Source: Microvelia longipes | Taxonomy: Eukaryota > Arthropoda > Insecta > Hemiptera > Veliidae | Reading direction: 5' to 3' | Assembly (NCBI GenBank): GCA_018340805.1 | Contig: JACMZG010001914.1 | Span: 43,434,337 to 43,498,336 of the forward strand | DNA: 64,000 bases | Part shown: in pieces, positions 1-52,160 of the stretch | Layout: each line of letters opens with the position of its first letter | Position numbering within the stretch: the first letter of the stretch is position 1 | Notes under the pieces: model-generated | Database searches by the model: none | Seen by the model: the letters and a program-made list of their open reading frames with translations, nothing else | Told to the model about the DNA's origin: nothing | Made by a program: the position numbers and the translations under genes

Positions 1-134
1 TGTATAGAGGTGAAAGTCCAAGGTGCATAACAGAAGTTTCTCTGTATAGAGGTGAAAGTCCAAGGTGCATAACAGAAGTTTCTCTGTATAGAGGTGAAAG
101 TCCAAGGTGCATGACAGAGTTTTCTCTGTATAGA
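1..134. repeat. 42-bp tandem repeat, three units
   Basis: Units start at 1, 43 and 85 with a partial fourth at 127; each begins tgtatagaggtgaaagtcc. It lies in a METTL14 intron, just upstream of the first exon in the window. Confidence 0.9.
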
Positions 135-198
135 GAAACTTAAACTAAACTTAGTCTTTAATTTACAAAGTGTTAAACAAAGTCTGTTTTATTGTCAG

Positions 199-408
199 GT
201 AATGAACCTGGAAGTGGGGGAAGTAGCAGCAACTCGTAGTTTTGTATTTCTATGGTGTGGATCCTCAGACGGGTTGGATATGGGTCGAGCATGTTTGAGG
301 AAATGGGGATTTAGGAGGTGCGAAGATATCTGCTGGATTAAAACAAATGCTAAAAATCCAGGTCATTCTAAGAATCTGGAACCAAAGGCTATCTTCCAGA
401 GATCAAAG
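199..408 (+). CDS. METTL14: METTL14 exon (third from last)
   Basis: Acceptor tattgtcag before 199, donor AAAG|gtaaac after 408; 70 codons, phase 0 at both ends. It encodes part of the Rossmann-like MT-A70 domain with FLWCGS and [10 protein letters not shown]. The upstream exon is outside the window. Confidence 0.95.
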
Positions 409-2856
409 GTAAACTTTTTTTTCAATAGAAACTTTTTCACAGCAATTTGTAGAGTAAAGCTAGTGCGCTGGAACATGCTTGAGATTAAGGCCCGTATTCA
501 AAGACGTTTTCCTAACATTCTCCAAATATTTTCCTAACATTCTTTAACATTTTCCTAACTCCTAACATTCGCCTTAAGGAGAATGTTAGGAGAATGTTAG
601 GAAAATGTTAAGAAACGTCTTTGAATACGGGCCTAAGTGAGACTTGCTCCTGTGTAATAAGTTTGATTTAACTCAATTAATGACCTATATGTTAAAATTT
701 TTCTTTATTTTGCTCCAGGACGTTAAATTAAATTGTTGCAAATGTGTGTTGTTTGCAGGAACATTGTCTTATGGGCATTAAAGGCACTGTAAGGAGGAGT
801 ACAGACGGAGACTTCATCCATGCTAATGTCGATATTGATCTCATTATTAGCGAGGAACCGGAGTACGGCTCTCTCGAGAAACCTGTAGAAATATTTCATA
901 TTATAGAACACTTCTGTCTTGGAAGGAGAAGGTTAATGAGTCCATGTTTTTATTATAAGAGATATAGATAACAAGGTCCAGGTAACGGGAACCTGCTAAT
1001 CATCACAACATGAGTTTCTTGTAACTCTAAAGGTGTTGGTGTTGCTTACATAAATCATCATAAGACACATAAAACATCACATACCACATATAAACAACAT
1101 AGGACGCATAAAACATCATACACCACATACAAACAACATAGCACACATCAAACATAATACACCACATACAAACAACATAGGACACATAAAACATCATACA
1201 CAACATAGGGCACATACAACATCACATACCACATACAAACAACATAAGACACTCTCGTCCATTGTAATTAGAAATTACAATGGACTTAGAATCATTTTAC
1301 TTTCAAAATTTCATTTAATTACTGCTGAGATCAATTTTAATACAATGTACAGACTTAATTCTTTCTTATTCATTCATATATTGTTCTCTTGGGTATTTAA
1401 CTCAATAGCTGAGCTCTATTATCCACTAGTTTTGAGGGATTTGACACAGACCTTACCTAACTAGTAATTCTGTTTTAATAAATTATCTTACCAAAAACCA
1501 CTTTTATGGTAAAATACTCCCCGCCAAATCTTTGGTCCAAAAAATTAGGGAAATCAACTTTTTGTCCCATCAAGTCATGTCCGTATTGGGTGAAGACTGT
1601 CATAGGCGTTTCAAAGTGAAGTTGCTAGGTAAAAACAGAAGTAAACATGATATGTGTTGTAGATAAAGCTTTAAAGACTGTCAAGGTATTGTATATACTA
1701 CTTCTGCGGCGCGTACAACATAGGATTTATAAATTTGGGATTTATTAATACAGGAATGTTAAAAGGCATCAGAAAAAACCCAAAAGTCCTCAAACACCAA
1801 AATCCGTTCTGTATTGTGCGTCAATGTATAAAATACCGTTCGCTAGCTTAGTTTTTCGCACCACGTTCAGCGTAAGAATATCGAATTTGAAATTTTATGA
1901 GGTAGGAATGCACACGAGCATAAGACGAATCCAAAGAGTCCTCACATGTTAAAATCTGTTCAGTAGTTTAGGTTGTAGGTGAGTCAACAAAAATGCAGGA
2001 AGAATAAGAATAAGAGGTCGTCAAAAATGACATTTTCAAACCTCTTTTTCTCCACTTCTGCTTGGCCGATTTGGATGATTTTTTTTATTTTTGATCTAGA
2101 AGGCACACCCTTTAATGATATTATAATATTATTTATGTACCTATAGCTGTTTTCACACTACAGACCCTCAAAAACCCTACTTTGTTGCGTACAGTAATAT
2201 ACACTTGCATCTTAAGTAGGTTTTTTTTTACTGACTAAGCGGGGTATTTTTACTTTTCTTCTTGACTTGGCAGGGCGGAATGCTGCTGCTTCTTAAATTT
2301 GTAATTTTTCAAAATTAAAACATCCCCTCCAGAATTTAATTAGTTGTTCTTCATAGAATAAGATTTTTGAGCCAAGTTTCATCTAATTGGGTCGAGTTTT
2401 TTGACCTGTAGAGTGAAACCTGGGGGTCCAGAAAGCTTCAAACAAAGTATTTGTAAGTCATGTTTATACATGAATATTATCTTTTTGATTTTTGGATTAG
2501 TAGGGACTGAAAATGGATTTTTGATGAAAACGTTGTCCTCTCGTACTACACAAGACAGAGAAGGAAACATTAAATAGTTTTCAAGAGCAGTATTATGTTG
2601 TAGGTTACATCTGTTTGGTCGAGACAGCACCATACGACCAGGCTGGTTGACTCTAGGTAACGATCTCACTAATACCAATTTCAGCCCTGAAACCTACTCG
2701 AGTTACTTCACCCCTTCCACTCTCACCACCGGCTGCACAGAAAAAATAGAACTCATCAGACCCAAGTCACCACCTTCCAAAATAATCAAGCTTCAGAGAT
2801 ACAAGGATAACAGTTTCCAAGCCAGACCTAGAGGTCCTCCCAGACCTCCTCGATAA
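199..2856 (+). CDS. METTL14: METTL14, 3' part of gene (last three coding exons)
   Basis: METTL14 is the non-catalytic, RNA-binding partner of METTL3 in the nuclear N6-adenosine methyltransferase (m6A writer) complex. Three exons (199-408, 759-931, 2604-2856) join in phase to give the last 211 residues. The translation carries family hallmarks I recognise: [55 protein letters not shown] and [16 protein letters not shown]. All boundaries have AG acceptors and GT donors. The upstream part of the methyltransferase-like domain, including the EPPL motif, must lie before position 1. The C-terminus ends soon after the PKSPP motif with a short [10 protein letters not shown] tail instead of a long RGG-rich tail. 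The introns hold repeats. Confidence 0.95.
489..633. mobile_element. Small fold-back MITE, GGCCCGTATTC termini, TAA duplication
   Basis: A near-perfect hairpin with termini GGCCCGTATTCAAAGACG, flanked by TAA at 486-488 and 634-636. The arms consist of variants of cctaacattctc. A 3-bp TAA duplication is usual for PIF/Harbinger elements; the class call is inferred from that. The same termini recur at 14520-15665. Confidence 0.8.
759..931 (+). CDS. METTL14: METTL14 exon (penultimate)
   Basis: Acceptor gtttgcag before 759; donor AGAAG|gttaat after 931. Encodes [19 protein letters not shown] through [15 protein letters not shown], 57 codons plus two bases of the Arg completed by the next exon. 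The donor is non-optimal (gttaat), but phase and homology fix it. Confidence 0.93.
1043..1249. repeat. About 39-bp tandem repeat
   Basis: Roughly five degenerate units of the acataaaacatcatacaccac type, in the last METTL14 intron. The open frame across it is an artefact of the repeat. Confidence 0.85.
1250..2603. other. Remainder of last METTL14 intron, nothing recognised
   Basis: AT-rich sequence with no exon, conserved ORF or clear terminal repeats. The intron ends with the acceptor ttatgttgtag at 2603. Confidence 0.6.
2604..2856 (+). CDS. METTL14: METTL14 terminal coding exon
   Basis: Acceptor gttgtag before 2604; one base completes Arg, then 83 codons and TAA at 2854-2856. It encodes [18 protein letters not shown], the [16 protein letters not shown] block and a short basic/proline tail. 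The usual long Arg-Gly-Gly tail is absent; an alternative splice into a downstream RGG exon cannot be excluded. Confidence 0.93.
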
Positions 2857-2885
2857 TTTACAGTACAAAAAGGACTAATTACCCA

Positions 2886-2891
2886 AATAAA
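2886..2891 (+). other. METTL14: Candidate METTL14 polyadenylation signal
   Basis: AATAAA 30 nt after the METTL14 stop codon. It would give a very short 3' UTR; later signals are possible. Confidence 0.45.
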
Positions 2892-3748
2892 ACCACTTGT
2901 TAGGGCTAGAGCAACAAGTTAAAACTGAGCAAAACAAGCCTTCGTTTGTGTTGTTATGTGAGGACTGCCGTGGAGTCATGCTACCACCACCTGTTAACTC
3001 ATATTTTTAGTAAATATTATCACCGATGAAATCAAATATGATAAGTTTCTTTTAATTAAAAACTGACTGTTTGTTTGGTTTCAGGTATTGTATTGATTTG
3101 TTCTAGATATAAAAAAAAACTATTTTCTCTGATGCTTAAATTAATACAGAAAGATTTTACTCTATCTTACAAAATGTTAACAAAATAAGTCAAAACAAAT
3201 AAAATGACAAATGTCAATTCCCAAGCAACTGTAGTTAGTGATATCAGTTGATTGGTTGTTTGCCAATTATTGTCTGATACAGAAAAAGAGAATGAGTTGC
3301 TTTATATCAATGATTGAGAGGAAACGGTTCCATTTTTCAGAAAAAAATGGAAGCATATCAACGTTTAATGAAACTCATCCAAAATATATAATTAAAACCT
3401 TTTTTACTACCCAAACATCATGTACAATAGCAAAAGACTGAACTGTAGAGAATTGAACATAACCAGGAGTTGCATTTTACATGGTGAAGACATTGTTTCT
3501 TCTGCCGCCCGTCTGTTAGTAGCATCAATATGTCAACTTAACAGTCAATTTTAGTTTCAGACCTAACCTGTTAGGTGGATAACACATTCAATGACCTTGA
3601 AAGCAGCGGGAGATCAAATTGTTTTTGCAGGGAAAACTTATTTGTCGTTGAAATCCATCCTTATGATTGTTAATGTTATTTATTATCAAATAATATTGTT
3701 TTATCAATAAATCCATTACAAATTTGTAAATAAAATTCATTTAATCAT
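2892..3748. other. Intergenic, nothing recognised
   Basis: AT-rich sequence downstream of METTL14 without coding or repeat structure I can support. Confidence 0.55.
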
Positions 3749-3750
3749 TA

Positions 3751-4155
3751 CAGTCTATCGTTTAGTTTAAAAAATCTTGACAGGTCAGTTTAGACACCAC
3801 TGATTCTTAGAAAAAAATCCCTACAAAAGGGAACGGGAAAAAACTATGTTAAACAAATCAGGTTATTTTTACCCGTATTTTTTTGGCGATGTTTTTTTTT
3901 TATTTCTTTTGTGTAGATTTATTTTAAAATATAAGTTTTAAGATTAATTTGAAAGTAGTTTTCAAAACGATATAATCAAAAGAAGAACCTCAAATAAGTG
4001 AACGATTGCTGGGAAGAAGGTTTTTTTCCCTACAGCGGTTTTTGTGGTAGGGATTTTTTTTCTCTTTTTAAGTAAGAGGTTGGCAGCGGCTTCTCTGATT
4101 GGTCAATCCCCAAAATACTTATGACCTTGGGATTTTTAAACTAAACGATAGACTG
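3751..4155. mobile_element. TA-flanked MITE, family CAGTCTATCG (copy 1)
   Basis: Termini CAGTCTATCGTTTAGTTTAA and its inverted copy, flanked by TA at 3749-3750 and 4156-4157, as in Tc1/mariner insertions. No ORF. Other copies lie at 5817 and 54998, with a right-end fragment near 36040. Confidence 0.85.
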
Positions 4156-4518
4156 TAAGAATTAGATGAAATCAGCTACTTCCCATCAGAGCCTTAAAGA
4201 AGCATCAACAAACAAAGCTGCCCTCTAGCCCAGATTTAATATAAACTTTCAGGTTCCAATTTTGATATATTGCACTCATCAGAAACAATGTTGTGTCACC
4301 TTTACATAACTTTGTGAATATTGAAAAAAATTGTTTTCATTATAAAAAAAAATATTGTGAAACTCATGGAATGAGAGGTTTGTTTACACAGATAAAGCGG
4401 AAGAATAAAAAATAAACATTATTATTGGTCAGTTTAGTGTTTTAGTTTAGATTTTAATCTAAACTAAGACTAGAAGCATTGCTTTTTAAAATGTAGTTAT
4501 TCCCCCCTCTTACAATTG

Positions 4519-5083
4519 GGCAGTGCACTAGCAGCTACTAGCTTGGGCAGTGCACTAGCAGCTACTAGCTTGGGCAGGCACTAGCAGCTACTTGCTTGAG
4601 CAGTGCTCTGACAGCTACTAGCTTGAGCAGTGCTCTGACAGCTATTAGCTTGAGCAGTGCTCAGACAGCTACTAGCTTGAGCAGTGCACTAGCAGCTACT
4701 AGCTTGGGCAGTGCACTAGCAGCTACTAGCTTGAGGTGCACTACAGCTACTAGCTTGAGTAGTGCTCTGACAGCTACTAGCTTGAGCAGTGCTCTGACAG
4801 CTACTAGCTTGAGCAGTGCTATGACAGCTACTAGCTTGGGCAGTGCTCTAACAGATACTAGCTTGGGCAGTGCTCTGACAGCTACTAGCTTGGGCTGTGC
4901 TCTGACAGCTACTAGCTTTGGCAGTGCTCTGACAGGTACTAGCTTGAGCAGTGCTCTGACGTACTAGCTTGGGCAGTGCTCTGACAGCTACTAGCTTGGG
5001 CAGTGCTTTAGCAGGTACTAGCTTGGGCAGTGCATTAGAAGCTACTAGCTTGGGCAGTGCTCTGACAGCTACTAGCTTGGGCA
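4519..5083. repeat. 27-bp minisatellite, about 21 units
   Basis: Units of the type gcagtgctctgacagctac tagcttg. Because 27 is a multiple of three, open frames run through it on both strands; they are not genes. Confidence 0.95.
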
Positions 5084-5816
5084 ATAAACTTAAAAAATAT
5101 TTTTATGTTAATAGTATTTGAATTTTTCAAATTAGTTGTGACATTAATTAATTTTAAATATAAAGGAAAAATTTTGTCCATATACACCTGTCTAGTCAGT
5201 GTAAGGTTGGGTTACCTAGACACTGAGAACAGGTTGACACTATTTGTCTGATTAAATTTCCTACTTAAGGTGACTTAATATTTGAGGTTGCCAATCTTTG
5301 CATGCAAAAGCTGCATTTCTGGCCTGAGGGGCAAATATATTTTATTATCTCATTAGACTTACCATGTAAATGTATTATTTATTAATTATAATTTAATTTC
5401 TAATGTAAAAGTTGTTTGATTACCTGCCTGTCAAATTCTCCTCTATGTCTGACCTTAGTATTAGTGTTAAGATAAATAGACCTTATAGTCCAGGTAGAGA
5501 TTATTATGTTCGGAAGTGAAAGAGGGCTGAGGGGATTCAAATTACCCCACCAGTACGATCAGTGCCAATTACAGTCAGTATGATTAGTGGATAATTTTTT
5601 ATTAGCAGAATCAGTATTGGTTCAGGTCTGTAATGATAAACCAGTCTTGCAAGCCCATTGTAACTGCCTGTGTGATTATTTGACAGGTTACGTTTGTTAT
5701 TGGCAACGCCAGTGTTTCTATTTTATTAAAAAGAATTAAAGGGTCAAATAAATCAAACATAAAAAGAGAATACTAAAGGAAAACATTTTGCAAGATTAAA
5801 CTGGGCCCTATTCTTA
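5084..5816. other. Intergenic, nothing recognised
   Basis: No convincing ORF, RNA gene or terminal repeat. Confidence 0.5.
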
Positions 5817-6225
5817 TAGTCTATCGTTTAGTTTAAAAATCTTGACAGGTCAGTTTAGACACCACTGATTTTTAAGAAAAAAATCCCTGCAAGAAGGGAG
5901 CAGGAAAAACTATGTAAACAAATCAGGTTATTTTACTCGTATTTTCTTGGCGATGTTTTTTTACATTTCTTTGTGTAGTTTTATTTTAAAAATTTATTTT
6001 TAAGATTAATTTGAAAGTAGTTTTCAAATGATGTAATCAAAAGAAGAACCACAAACAAAGTGAAAGATTGCCGGGAAGAAGGTTTTTTCCCTATAGCGGT
6101 TATTGTGGTAGGTTATGGTGAGATTTTTTTCTCTTTTTAAGTGAGAGGTTGGCTGCGGCTTTTCTGATTGGTCAATCCCCAAATACTTATGACCTTGGAG
6201 ATTTTTAAACTAAACGATGGATTTT
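5817..6225. mobile_element. TA-flanked MITE, family CAGTCTATCG (copy 2, degenerate right end)
   Basis: Collinear with the copy at 3751 over its length; the right terminus is eroded (cgatggattttag in place of cgatagactgta). Confidence 0.8.
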
Positions 6226-6400
6226 AGGTAAAGATATTGTATAAAACTCAAACAAGGGGCCTCTTAACTTGATGATCTTAAGAAAGACTATACTAAGAAT
6301 AAACGGGGTCCTATTTTTAGGTAATGATATTGTATAAAACTTACAAAAGGGGCCCCTAGGGCTTGATGATCTTAAAAAGGCTATACTAAGAATATAGATG
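6222..6400. repeat. Direct duplication of about 85-100 bp
   Basis: Two units each contain gatattgtataaaact, a GC-rich ggggcc segment, cttgatgatctta and ctatactaagaata. Confidence 0.75.
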
Positions 6401-6660
6401 AAGAGATTTTCTACAATTCCTATAGAGGGCCCTTATTGATGTTAAGACAGACTGTATACTGTATACTAATCTCTTCTGTTGCATGGACCCATTTAATTAG
6501 AAGGTTTATATTTTTTTACTTTGCTTATATATTTTTACTTTATATGGTTTAGTTTTCTTTTGCCCCCTCCCCCCCATTGCGGGTCCATAGTTATGCCACT
6601 GCTGAGAATAGTTTTTTGGAAGAATTATTATGAAGAAAATAAAACTAAAGAAGACCAGTG

Positions 6661-6768
6661 ATGCAGACTAGCTGCTTAAATATCCAGACTTGCTGCTCAA
6701 ATATCCAGACTTGCTGCTCAAATATCCAGACTTGCTGCTCAAATATCCAGACTAGCTGCTCAAATAGT
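6661..6768. repeat. 21-bp tandem repeat
   Basis: About five units of gctgctcaaatatccagact. Downstream of the peptidase gene. Confidence 0.85.
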
Positions 6769-6839
6769 TAATTGATGTAGTTTGGGCATTAGATTGTTCA
6801 ATTTGAGAGAATAATAAACAAAGGTTACTCAATATTTAA

Positions 6840-6845
6840 TTTATT
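6840..6845 (-). other. Candidate polyadenylation signal of the M13 peptidase gene
   Basis: AATAAA on the minus strand, about 235 nt beyond the stop codon at 7078-7080. Position is plausible; not proven. Confidence 0.4.
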
Positions 6846-7077
6846 ACTATAAGTGGTTACAAAAAATAAATAAATGATTTAAATATTAGTTTTTGCATCC
6901 ACTGCTTAGCATCCACATTTAAGGGTCCTTTCCGAATCTTCTCTCTAATCCTCACTCTCAGACGTTTTATGTTTTTTTTTATTAAATTTATATTAATACC
7001 CTGTATATCGTTTAATTATAAAAAAAAATATTTTTTATAAAAAATATGTTTAAAATTTGTTTGAAGTGGAACCATGG

Positions 7078-48215
<41,138 letters not shown>

Positions 48216-48909
48216 TTGTAGCTATTTCCAACATCCGGCGGGGTATGTTCGAAAAAGTTCGTCTATATCTTCGACGATATTCATCACAAAACGCTATAGA
48301 ATCGCTTTAGAATAAACTAACTTTTAAACTGTATTAAATACGGGTTTGAATGATAAAATAGTTAATGACTTGACAAAAAAAGATGAGATAATAAACCAAG
48401 ACAAAAAGTGTTGCCTTTAATATAATCAATAAAATTGATTTCCAATTAAAGATTTACATTGCAAATTGTTTTATTTTAATTAGTTAAATAATGTAATTAT
48501 TCATTACATAAATTATTAAATAAATTATGTTTACATAAAACTTATCATGTTTACAAAAATTATCTATTAACTTTCTTTACCAGCATAGGCAGGGGCGGCT
48601 GGGAAATGCTACTTTCCTGCCTAGGCAGGTAAAGTGCAGTCATTCATGACTAATTACCAGCCGATCTGGGAAATGCTACTTCTCGCCTAAAATTAGTTCA
48701 GTAATGCTTCATTTTCCTGCCGTGAGCAGATAAACTTATTTTCTAATTTAAAATCTAATTCTAATAGAAGAGGTGTGAGTCTAATTTTAGTAATGGATCC
48801 GTAACTACGTAAATAGTATCGTCATCACATGAGGATAAAACCAAGTCAAGTGTGCCATTTTTTACATTAGACATTCTATTTACCTGGTAAAGAGTAAAAA
48901 GAATAGTAT

Positions 48910-49162
48910 TATGCTACTAGGCAGCAAATGGAATTTTACAGACGAGTTTTATAAATTAGCCCCCCGAGCCGAAGGCGAGGGCAGGTAATTGAATTACCTG
49001 CCGAGGCTGTAATTGAATTATCTGCCGAGGCTGGTAATTAACCCATTTGACTGACGAGGCGAAGCCGAGTCAGGTAAATGGCGATTTGCCTGCAGAGGCG
49101 GAGCCGATGCAGACAAATTCAAGAACGAGTCAGCAATGTTTCCTTTGCTGCATAGTAGCATA
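48910..49162. mobile_element. Palindromic element TATGCTACTAGGCAGC, copy 2
   Basis: Same ends as 22868-23006; longer centre with gaggctggtaat, gacgaggcgaagccgag and ctgcagaggcggagccg. Confidence 0.75.
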
Positions 49163-49177
49163 TATTATTTTATCTAC

Positions 49178-49612
49178 TTACGGCAGAAAAAAATATACAT
49201 GAGTTAATTATTCTTTAAAATATAACGTTTAATCTTAGTGAAAAATACAATTACAAAACATTATTAAATACAATTGACTGACACCAATCTTTAAATATAT
49301 TATAGTTTTTAATACATACTGCGAAGATTTTGCTGGCAGTGAAGACTGATGCAATACTTAAAGGCGTGTGGTCCAATAAGTCATCAATATCAACAATGTT
49401 TTCTATGTTCATTCTCCCTTATTTATTTATCTGATTCATTATGATTATTAGAAACTTTTCGTTGATTATAAGTTATCGTTTATATAAGTTTTATATACTA
49501 CTGCCTTTATTTAAACAAAGTAAATGAACAAAAAATAAAAAACCGATGACACAAAATTGACAACTCATGGTAAAAAATTAAAACAAGCCGTAGATATCAG
49601 GGTTGCCAACTT
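49178..49612. mobile_element. Relative of the 23.0-kb element with conserved mini-ORF
   Basis: Starts ttatctacttacggcag as at 23017. On minus, about 49280-49412, it encodes MNIENIVDIDDLLDHTPLS and related residues. Ends near gttgccaac, as the 23.4-kb copy does (gttgccaattt). Confidence 0.5.
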
Positions 49613-49837
49613 TATTTTTTTTATATTATATTATCATGTTTTTTGTAAAAAAAATTAATACTTGTAATTTAATAATGAGTTAATTGTAGATAAATGACGT
49701 CATAAAAATATTTTCCGAAGAGCACAACTACACCTGTAGACTCATTTTTGTACAAAGTTTCGAGTGTAGGCGTTTATCGCTACTGTACAGCAACGCGACT
49801 GTACATTCTAGCTACTACAGGAATGAGTAGTAACGCG

Positions 49838-50136
49838 CAAGGTGTTGAATAAAGGGGTGACGCCATTAAGGAACATTTCTGACCCCATGGAGTTTATGAG
49901 GTAGAGAAATAGGAGCAAACTTACCTCCCCTAAGGTTATAAACTTTGCCTCTAAATTTTAAGACCTGCGCTGTTATATAAGGATCATAAGCATGCGCAGT
50001 TTGTACCAAGCATGTGCAGTTGGTTTTTGACGTGTGTTTCGTGTTGCATTCATCTCTATGTTTTGATTTTCGATGGGGTCACTTTGTTGAATGGCAATTC
50101 GACTTAGTGCGTCATCCCCTTTATTCAACATCCTTG
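49838..50136. mobile_element. hAT-like MITE with 8-bp duplication
   Basis: Ends CAAGGTGTTGAATAAAGGGG and near-inverted counterpart; GTAACGCG at 49830-49837 and 50137-50144. CAAGG-type ends and an 8-bp duplication are hAT features. No transposase. Confidence 0.88.
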
Positions 50137-50144
50137 GTAACGCG

Positions 50145-50900
50145 ATTGGTCATTTACGCTAATGGTCGTCTCCGCGACTGTACACCAAAGCTACAAAAAT
50201 ATGTAGCTAAGATGCCCAGTCGCGAAGACGACCTTTTAAGACTTTTTGATATCTGTCGCTAGAACGCTCTTTCGCTTTAACATCCCGTAGCATAGACGTC
50301 CAACTCTGTAATTAGAGTAAAGTTCATTTACGCTAAAATCAAGAATGGACGTTTACGCTACTCACAATGGACATATATGTGCATTTGCGCTACACGTTTA
50401 CTATAAACCCAGGTTACTTTACATAGTACTTAATTTATTTCTTCTTTCATGTTTGGACGAGAGCGCTACACTGTAATAACTTAACTGGGCGTTTTAGCTA
50501 CAGTATTTATAAAATTAAAAAATCGCTTAAACGACCATTCGCGTAAACACACATTCTTAAATGTTACTTCAATTTAGCGGAGTCGATCATATTTGATTCG
50601 ACATGATTATAGACTTATTACAGAAATGGATGTCTACGCGACTGTACATCTTAGCTAATGTAGCGCAAACGTCCAGTCGCGTTAAAACCATTTTTTTAGG
50701 TGAAATGTACGGTCGCGTTGCCGACCAGTCGCGCTCAACGAATCCGTCCCAAAGTTTCAACTCTCTAGCATACATACACTTAGAGCTACAATGATAACAG
50801 ACACACAAACAGATGGACACATTGTGAAAACCACTTAAGATCACCTAAAACGGATAATTCCGGCGACATCCCAGATACACTATACTATTTACCTGCGAAA
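50145..50900. other. Repeat-like region with gcgactgtacatcttagcta motifs
   Basis: Motifs such as cgcgactgtaca, acgctac and cagtcgcg recur from 49760 to 50730 on both strands. 50760-50880 is an antisense piece of the atccgtttcaggcg repeat. No gene. Confidence 0.5.
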
Positions 50901-50904
50901 ACTC

Positions 50905-51215
50905 CTGGTAAACTGAGCCTGCTGCTTTCTGGAAATACGTTCGTGCTATGAGGGATCAGTATAACTCGAATATTCAAGTGGTCAATAGTGATGCCGGTGA
51001 TCTTACCACTGAACCTTAACAGTGAGCGACAGAAGTATTTCACATCGGTCTAAGCTCCTCCTTCATAATTTCTTTGCCCTTTTTTTCCTGTATTAATTGT
51101 AAGATATTATTTTTTTAAACTTATTTCAATGTATTTTGTTAAATGTACTGTGTTCAAAGTTTTAAATATTTTTGTATACTGGCTCACGCCGTCAATTATA
51201 AATAAATAAAAGCTT
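50905..51215 (+). pseudogene. Non-LTR retrotransposon remnant with aataaataaa end
   Basis: PAAFWKYVRAMRDQYNSNIQ resembles the linker before RT. Later sequence ending ctcacgccgtcaattataaa and taaataaaag looks like a LINE 3' end. Internally deleted. Confidence 0.5.
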
Positions 51216-51628
51216 AAAGTTATAATTGCACTATACTTTCATTCACAAATTAACAAATCAATTAATACTTATATTTTCTCACAACAGTGGAAATTCGTCT
51301 TATATTGTGCTGATTCACAAAAACGAAGATAGTTCAATAACTTCCCACAACCATCCTATTTCACTAAATAACATATATTGCAAAAATTTTACAATAATAG
51401 TATTTTAAAAGAAAAAGTAATAGTATTTTCTTGTTCCGTTTCTAGAGAAAGTTATTGACTTAACTACTAATCTAGTAATCATAAATAGACATTTGTCTAT
51501 TTGACACAATATAATTGTGCGAGAGACACCTAGGAAATGTAACAAACTAAACACAATGCTACATCTGGGAACTGTTCCATCATTCGACATTCGTCGTCAT
51601 TGATGGCTCGACGTAATGTCATGTCCCA

Positions 51629-51669
51629 CTCTGTTTCGTTACGTCTAACTCATCAGGGCGCCGACAGAC
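51629..51669 (-). ncRNA. Hammerhead ribozyme, intact core
   Basis: On minus: TCTGTC then GGCGCC, CTGATGA, stem II GTTA / TAAC closed by GACG, then GAAA and CAGAG. Stem III TCTGT/ACAGA; expected cleavage after the C of GTC. GGCGCC is its own complement with no loop, so stem I could only form between two molecules or units. Activity untested. Confidence 0.78.
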
Positions 51670-51945
51670 AGAGTGGGACATGACATTATGTCGAGCCATC
51701 AATGATGACGAATGTCGAATGATGGAACAGTTCCCAAGTGTGCATTGCATTTTGCTTGTTACATTTTCCTAGGTGTCTCTCGCACAATTATATTGTGTCA
51801 ACTATTCATGTTTCACAAAACTCGGTAGTATCAAATGATATATGTTTGCTTGCCATGCAATGATGGCGGTAAGAGAGCACCGCTCGTCTCTGGTAAGTAT
51901 TCATATTATATTCTTCGAATTAATTGAAGGTCAGAGTGAGTTCAG

Positions 51946-51985
51946 CTCGTGTCGGCCCCTGATGAGTTAGACGTAACGAACAGAG
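51946..51985 (+). ncRNA. Hammerhead-like core, one-base deletion
   Basis: GTC, GGCCC, CTGATGA, GTTA-GACG-TAAC, then GAAC (one A missing). Confidence 0.6.
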
Positions 51986-52160
51986 TGGGACATGACATTA
52001 TGTCGAGCCATAAATGATGACGAATGTCGAATGATGGAACAGTCCCAAGTGTAGCATTGCATTTGCTGTTACATTTCCTAGGTGTCTCTCGCACAATTAT
52101 ATTGTGTCAACTATTCATGTTTCACAAAACTCGGTAGTATCAAATGATATTTGTCTATTT

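Larger units (their letters stand above)
51503..52148. mobile_element. Retrozyme-like repeat, copy R6 (double unit with intact hammerhead)
   Basis: Flanked by 12-bp ATTTGTCTATTT at 51491-51502 and 52149-52160. The first part is a fold-back: antisense unit up to and including the ribozyme, then a sense unit from ACAGAGTGGGACATGAC. It ends GGTAGTATCAAATGATAT and a second full sense unit follows (leader gcttgccatgcaatgatgg, second core). No ORF. Confidence 0.88.

Noticed and set aside
4596..5084. Long repetitive open frames on both strands (Ser/Ala/Leu-rich and Lys/Ala/Leu-rich)
   Set aside because: The 27-bp repeat is a multiple of three, so frames stay open by chance on both strands; no splice or start context.
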